A stretch of DNA of 64,000 nt, taken from the NCBI RefSeq assembly GCF_963678635.1, contig NC_087071.1:9285842-9349841 (forward strand). The letters run 5' to 3'. Below, piece after piece: positions 62,030 to 64,000 of the stretch (position 1 is its first letter; every line of letters begins with the position of its first letter). Origin of the DNA: Symsagittifera roscoffensis (taxonomy: Eukaryota > Xenacoelomorpha > Acoela > Convolutidae). The position numbers and the translations under genes are program-made. The notes beneath the pieces were generated by a model. It saw only the letters and a program-made list of their open reading frames with translations, made no database searches and was not told where the DNA came from.

Positions 62030-62560
62030 TCTGACTTTCGTAACGAAAGTAACGGAGTATTTGTTCTAGGGGTGGTTTTTTTCTCAGACAAATTTTGACT
62101 TTTTAACTAGCCATTGTTGACGGAATTTTTCATATCATTCGAAAGATATTGTTGTCTTGAGCCTAAATTTGAACAGAAGTTTTACCTGTGATCTTTTTTT
62201 GTAAAAATATAGGGGTTTAAATATGCCATTTTGGCCAAATTGAGACAGTTAACGCTCAATATATTTCGCGCTATTGACGCGTAAGCGTAAATTTAATCCA
62301 TCTTAGAAATTGTTCCAAAATGGTAAAAGGAAGGTTATTTGGTTGCCATAATTGATTTTGTAAGAGGAGTGAACTTCGTCACTTTGTATTTTATATGGCC
62401 TGTGGGGAGATGATTTTCGCAAAAAAAAAGTTTTTTCTTTTTACATTTAATTTATAAAAAAATCCAATTAGAAAAAAAAATCATTTTTTTTCTTTTTTAT
62501 ATTTAATTTTGAAGCCTCGTATCAGGCTTCACCCTGATACGCGAAATCTTCTTCTATCTA
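62030..62560 (+). repeat. Family A repeat, full-length
   Basis: Best full copy: it starts GACTTTCGTAACGAAAGTAA with a short palindrome, then CCTGTGATCTTTTTTTGTAA, TATAGGGGTTTAAATATGCC, TTTCGCGCTATTGACGCGTA, GGCCTGTGGGGAGATGATTT, and ends at CAGGCTTCACCCTGATACG. Confidence 0.8.
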
Positions 62561-63299
62561 AATGAATCTTCCTTAATCTTTTGTTTGCGTCAAAGTCAGA
62601 GCAATTCTTTAAAGTCCTGTGAGGCTAAGTTTCTTTCATATATTTGCGAAGCCTCAAAGAAAGCTTGTTGACTACAATATCGTAGAATTATCGTTTTCAA
62701 AAACATTGGCCCCAGGGTATGCCAAAAAACGTTTTGCTGACATATACTTCTAAGTCTTCGAACGACTCAAATAATTTTTCCTCATAAGACGTAAGATCCT
62801 TAATATAACTTATTATAACTTCAAAACTTAAATATCAATTGATTCACAACTTATTTTGCTCAATGTGGAATGAGGCGTTCAAGTGAAAAAGCGTATGAAC
62901 CCATGTTGAAATTTTATAATTTGAAGAGCACTACTATTTGTGGACTCTCGTGTTTAAGTAATTTTTTTTCACCTGGGATGTTTTAATTTTTGTATTGATT
63001 CGCACTTGAATTAGATTTGACATTTTTATTTTTATTATATTTGATCTTCAAAAATAACACTGTAAAAATTTTCGTTAAACCGTAAGAATTATGCTAAAAT
63101 GAGATTGGAAAGAAAGTGCTTGTAACTGATAACTAGCTTGAATACTTTAAATCGTCTTACGCAGAGTAGCTACAACCTCAAACTGATATCGGATCTCATT
63201 AACTCTATCCCCCCTTTTCCAAATGGGTGGGTGGGGGGGGGGGGGGGGGGGGGGGATTCGTTACTAGATAAAAAAAATCATATGGTAAAAAATGTTCAC
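62561..63299. other. Right-arm spacer with a 23-G homopolymer
   Basis: AT-rich spacer between two family A copies, with no gene. The run of 23 G at 63233-63255 compares with about 6 G at the mirror position in the left arm. Confidence 0.6.
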
Positions 63300-63830
63300 T
63301 AGGTAAACAATTTTGAATATTTATGCTCGGTGTGGGTTTTTTTGTTCAGACAAAGTTCGACTTTTTAACTAGCCTTTTTTGACAAAATTTTTTTTATCAT
63401 TCAAAAAGTATTGTTGTCCTGAGCCTAAATTTGAAAAGATAATACACCTGTGATCATTTTTTGTAAATATATGGGGGTTTGAAGGTTGCCATTTCGGCCA
63501 ATTGTGCAAAATAAACGCGCGATATATTTCGCGCTATTAACGCGTAAGCGGAGACTTAATCCGTCTCAGAAATCGTTCCAAGTTGGTTGAACGAAGCTTA
63601 TTTTGTCATACGTGATTTGCTACAAGGCGCGAAATTTATCTTTTTGTATTTTATATGTCGTGTGAGGGGATGATTTTCATTAAAAAAATTTCCAATTTTA
63701 GAAAAAAGAATTTTCATTTTTTTTATTAGATTTAATTTTTTTTATGTTTTTACTGCTCCATAAAACTTAGAAGGCTGTCGGAATATTCATGGCTTCGCCC
63801 TGATACGAGCAGTTTTGTTCCGTTATTGGA
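63300..63830 (+). repeat. Family A repeat, full-length
   Basis: Includes GCGCGATATATTTCGCGC at 63517-63534 (6-bp stem, 6-base loop), ATTAACGCGTAAGCGGAG, ATGTCGTGTGAGGGGATGAT, and the terminal end GTCGGAATATTCATGGCTTC, then GCCCTGATACGAGCAG. It mirrors 33920-34432. Confidence 0.8.
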
Positions 63831-64000
63831 ATATAATTGTTAATAGGTACCCGAGGGGTATTTAGTTAAAGAGATTCTTGATATCTTTTGCGTACCCGCA
63901 TCCAAATTTAGGCGTAAGTAATCGATTATAACGGATTATTATGATAATTTTTTGACAATTATTATTGATTATAGTTACCTAAATTAGGTGTTTAAAGGAT

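Larger units (their letters stand above)
49058..64000. repeat. Right arm of ~15-kb inverted repeat (runs off the window)
   Basis: Reverse complement of 33742-48857, continuing past the right edge. Divergence is visible in every line of introns and spacers (substitutions, T-run and G-run lengths) but low in exons. Confidence 0.97.

Overview
The window is AT-rich (introns and spacers roughly 30% GC, recognised exons clearly richer), intron-bearing and crowded with tRNA-derived SINEs, short inverted-repeat (MITE-like) elements, minisatellites and homopolymers. Spliceosomal introns, a class A GPCR fragment and a C1 zinc-finger protein point to an animal, probably a highly heterozygous marine or aquatic invertebrate. 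I cannot name the lineage. Two runs of exactly 200 N (5729-5928 and 48858-49057) are scaffolding gaps, so the window is a scaffold and not a finished contig.

Layout. 1-5728: three exons of a multi-pass membrane protein gene on the + strand that runs into the first gap. 6029-6616: the first two exons of a rhodopsin-like GPCR on the - strand, running into the same gap from the other side, so the two genes converge. 6.6-21 kb: mostly non-coding, with two weak candidate gene fragments (11848-12320 and 17773-17877), a cluster of the palindrome TTCAGATCTGAA, a 42-bp minisatellite and interspersed repeats. 21.1-27.8 kb: a satellite domain of diverged CTTGAATAGCTTG-type repeats, with a 165-bp tandem repeat and a GC-rich TGCCY pentamer block that itself carries a nearly exact 660-bp tandem duplication. 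27915-28865: an intact, intronless SLC35G/EamA-type transporter on the - strand. 28.9-33.8 kb: foldback and MITE-like elements, a diverged tandem duplication and AT-rich palindromes.

The dominating structure is an inverted repeat of about 15 kb per arm (33742-48857 against 49058-64000), centred on the second gap and continuing past the right edge. Each arm holds the same gene, read away from the gap (- strand left, + strand right): five visible exons encoding an Arg/Ser/Gly-rich stretch, a Gln-rich stretch, a complete C1 (diacylglycerol/phorbol-ester type) zinc finger and a Gln/Asn/Ser-rich C-terminus. The arms differ by many substitutions, by a hAT-type insertion (left only), a tRNA-SINE insertion (left only), a small insertion on the right, and polyQ lengths of 48 versus 22. 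Coding differences are almost all synonymous. This is what two divergent alleles joined head-to-head by a scaffolder would look like; a real diverged genomic palindrome is the more exciting alternative. The sequence alone cannot separate them, but the unknown-size gap at the exact centre favours the artefact.
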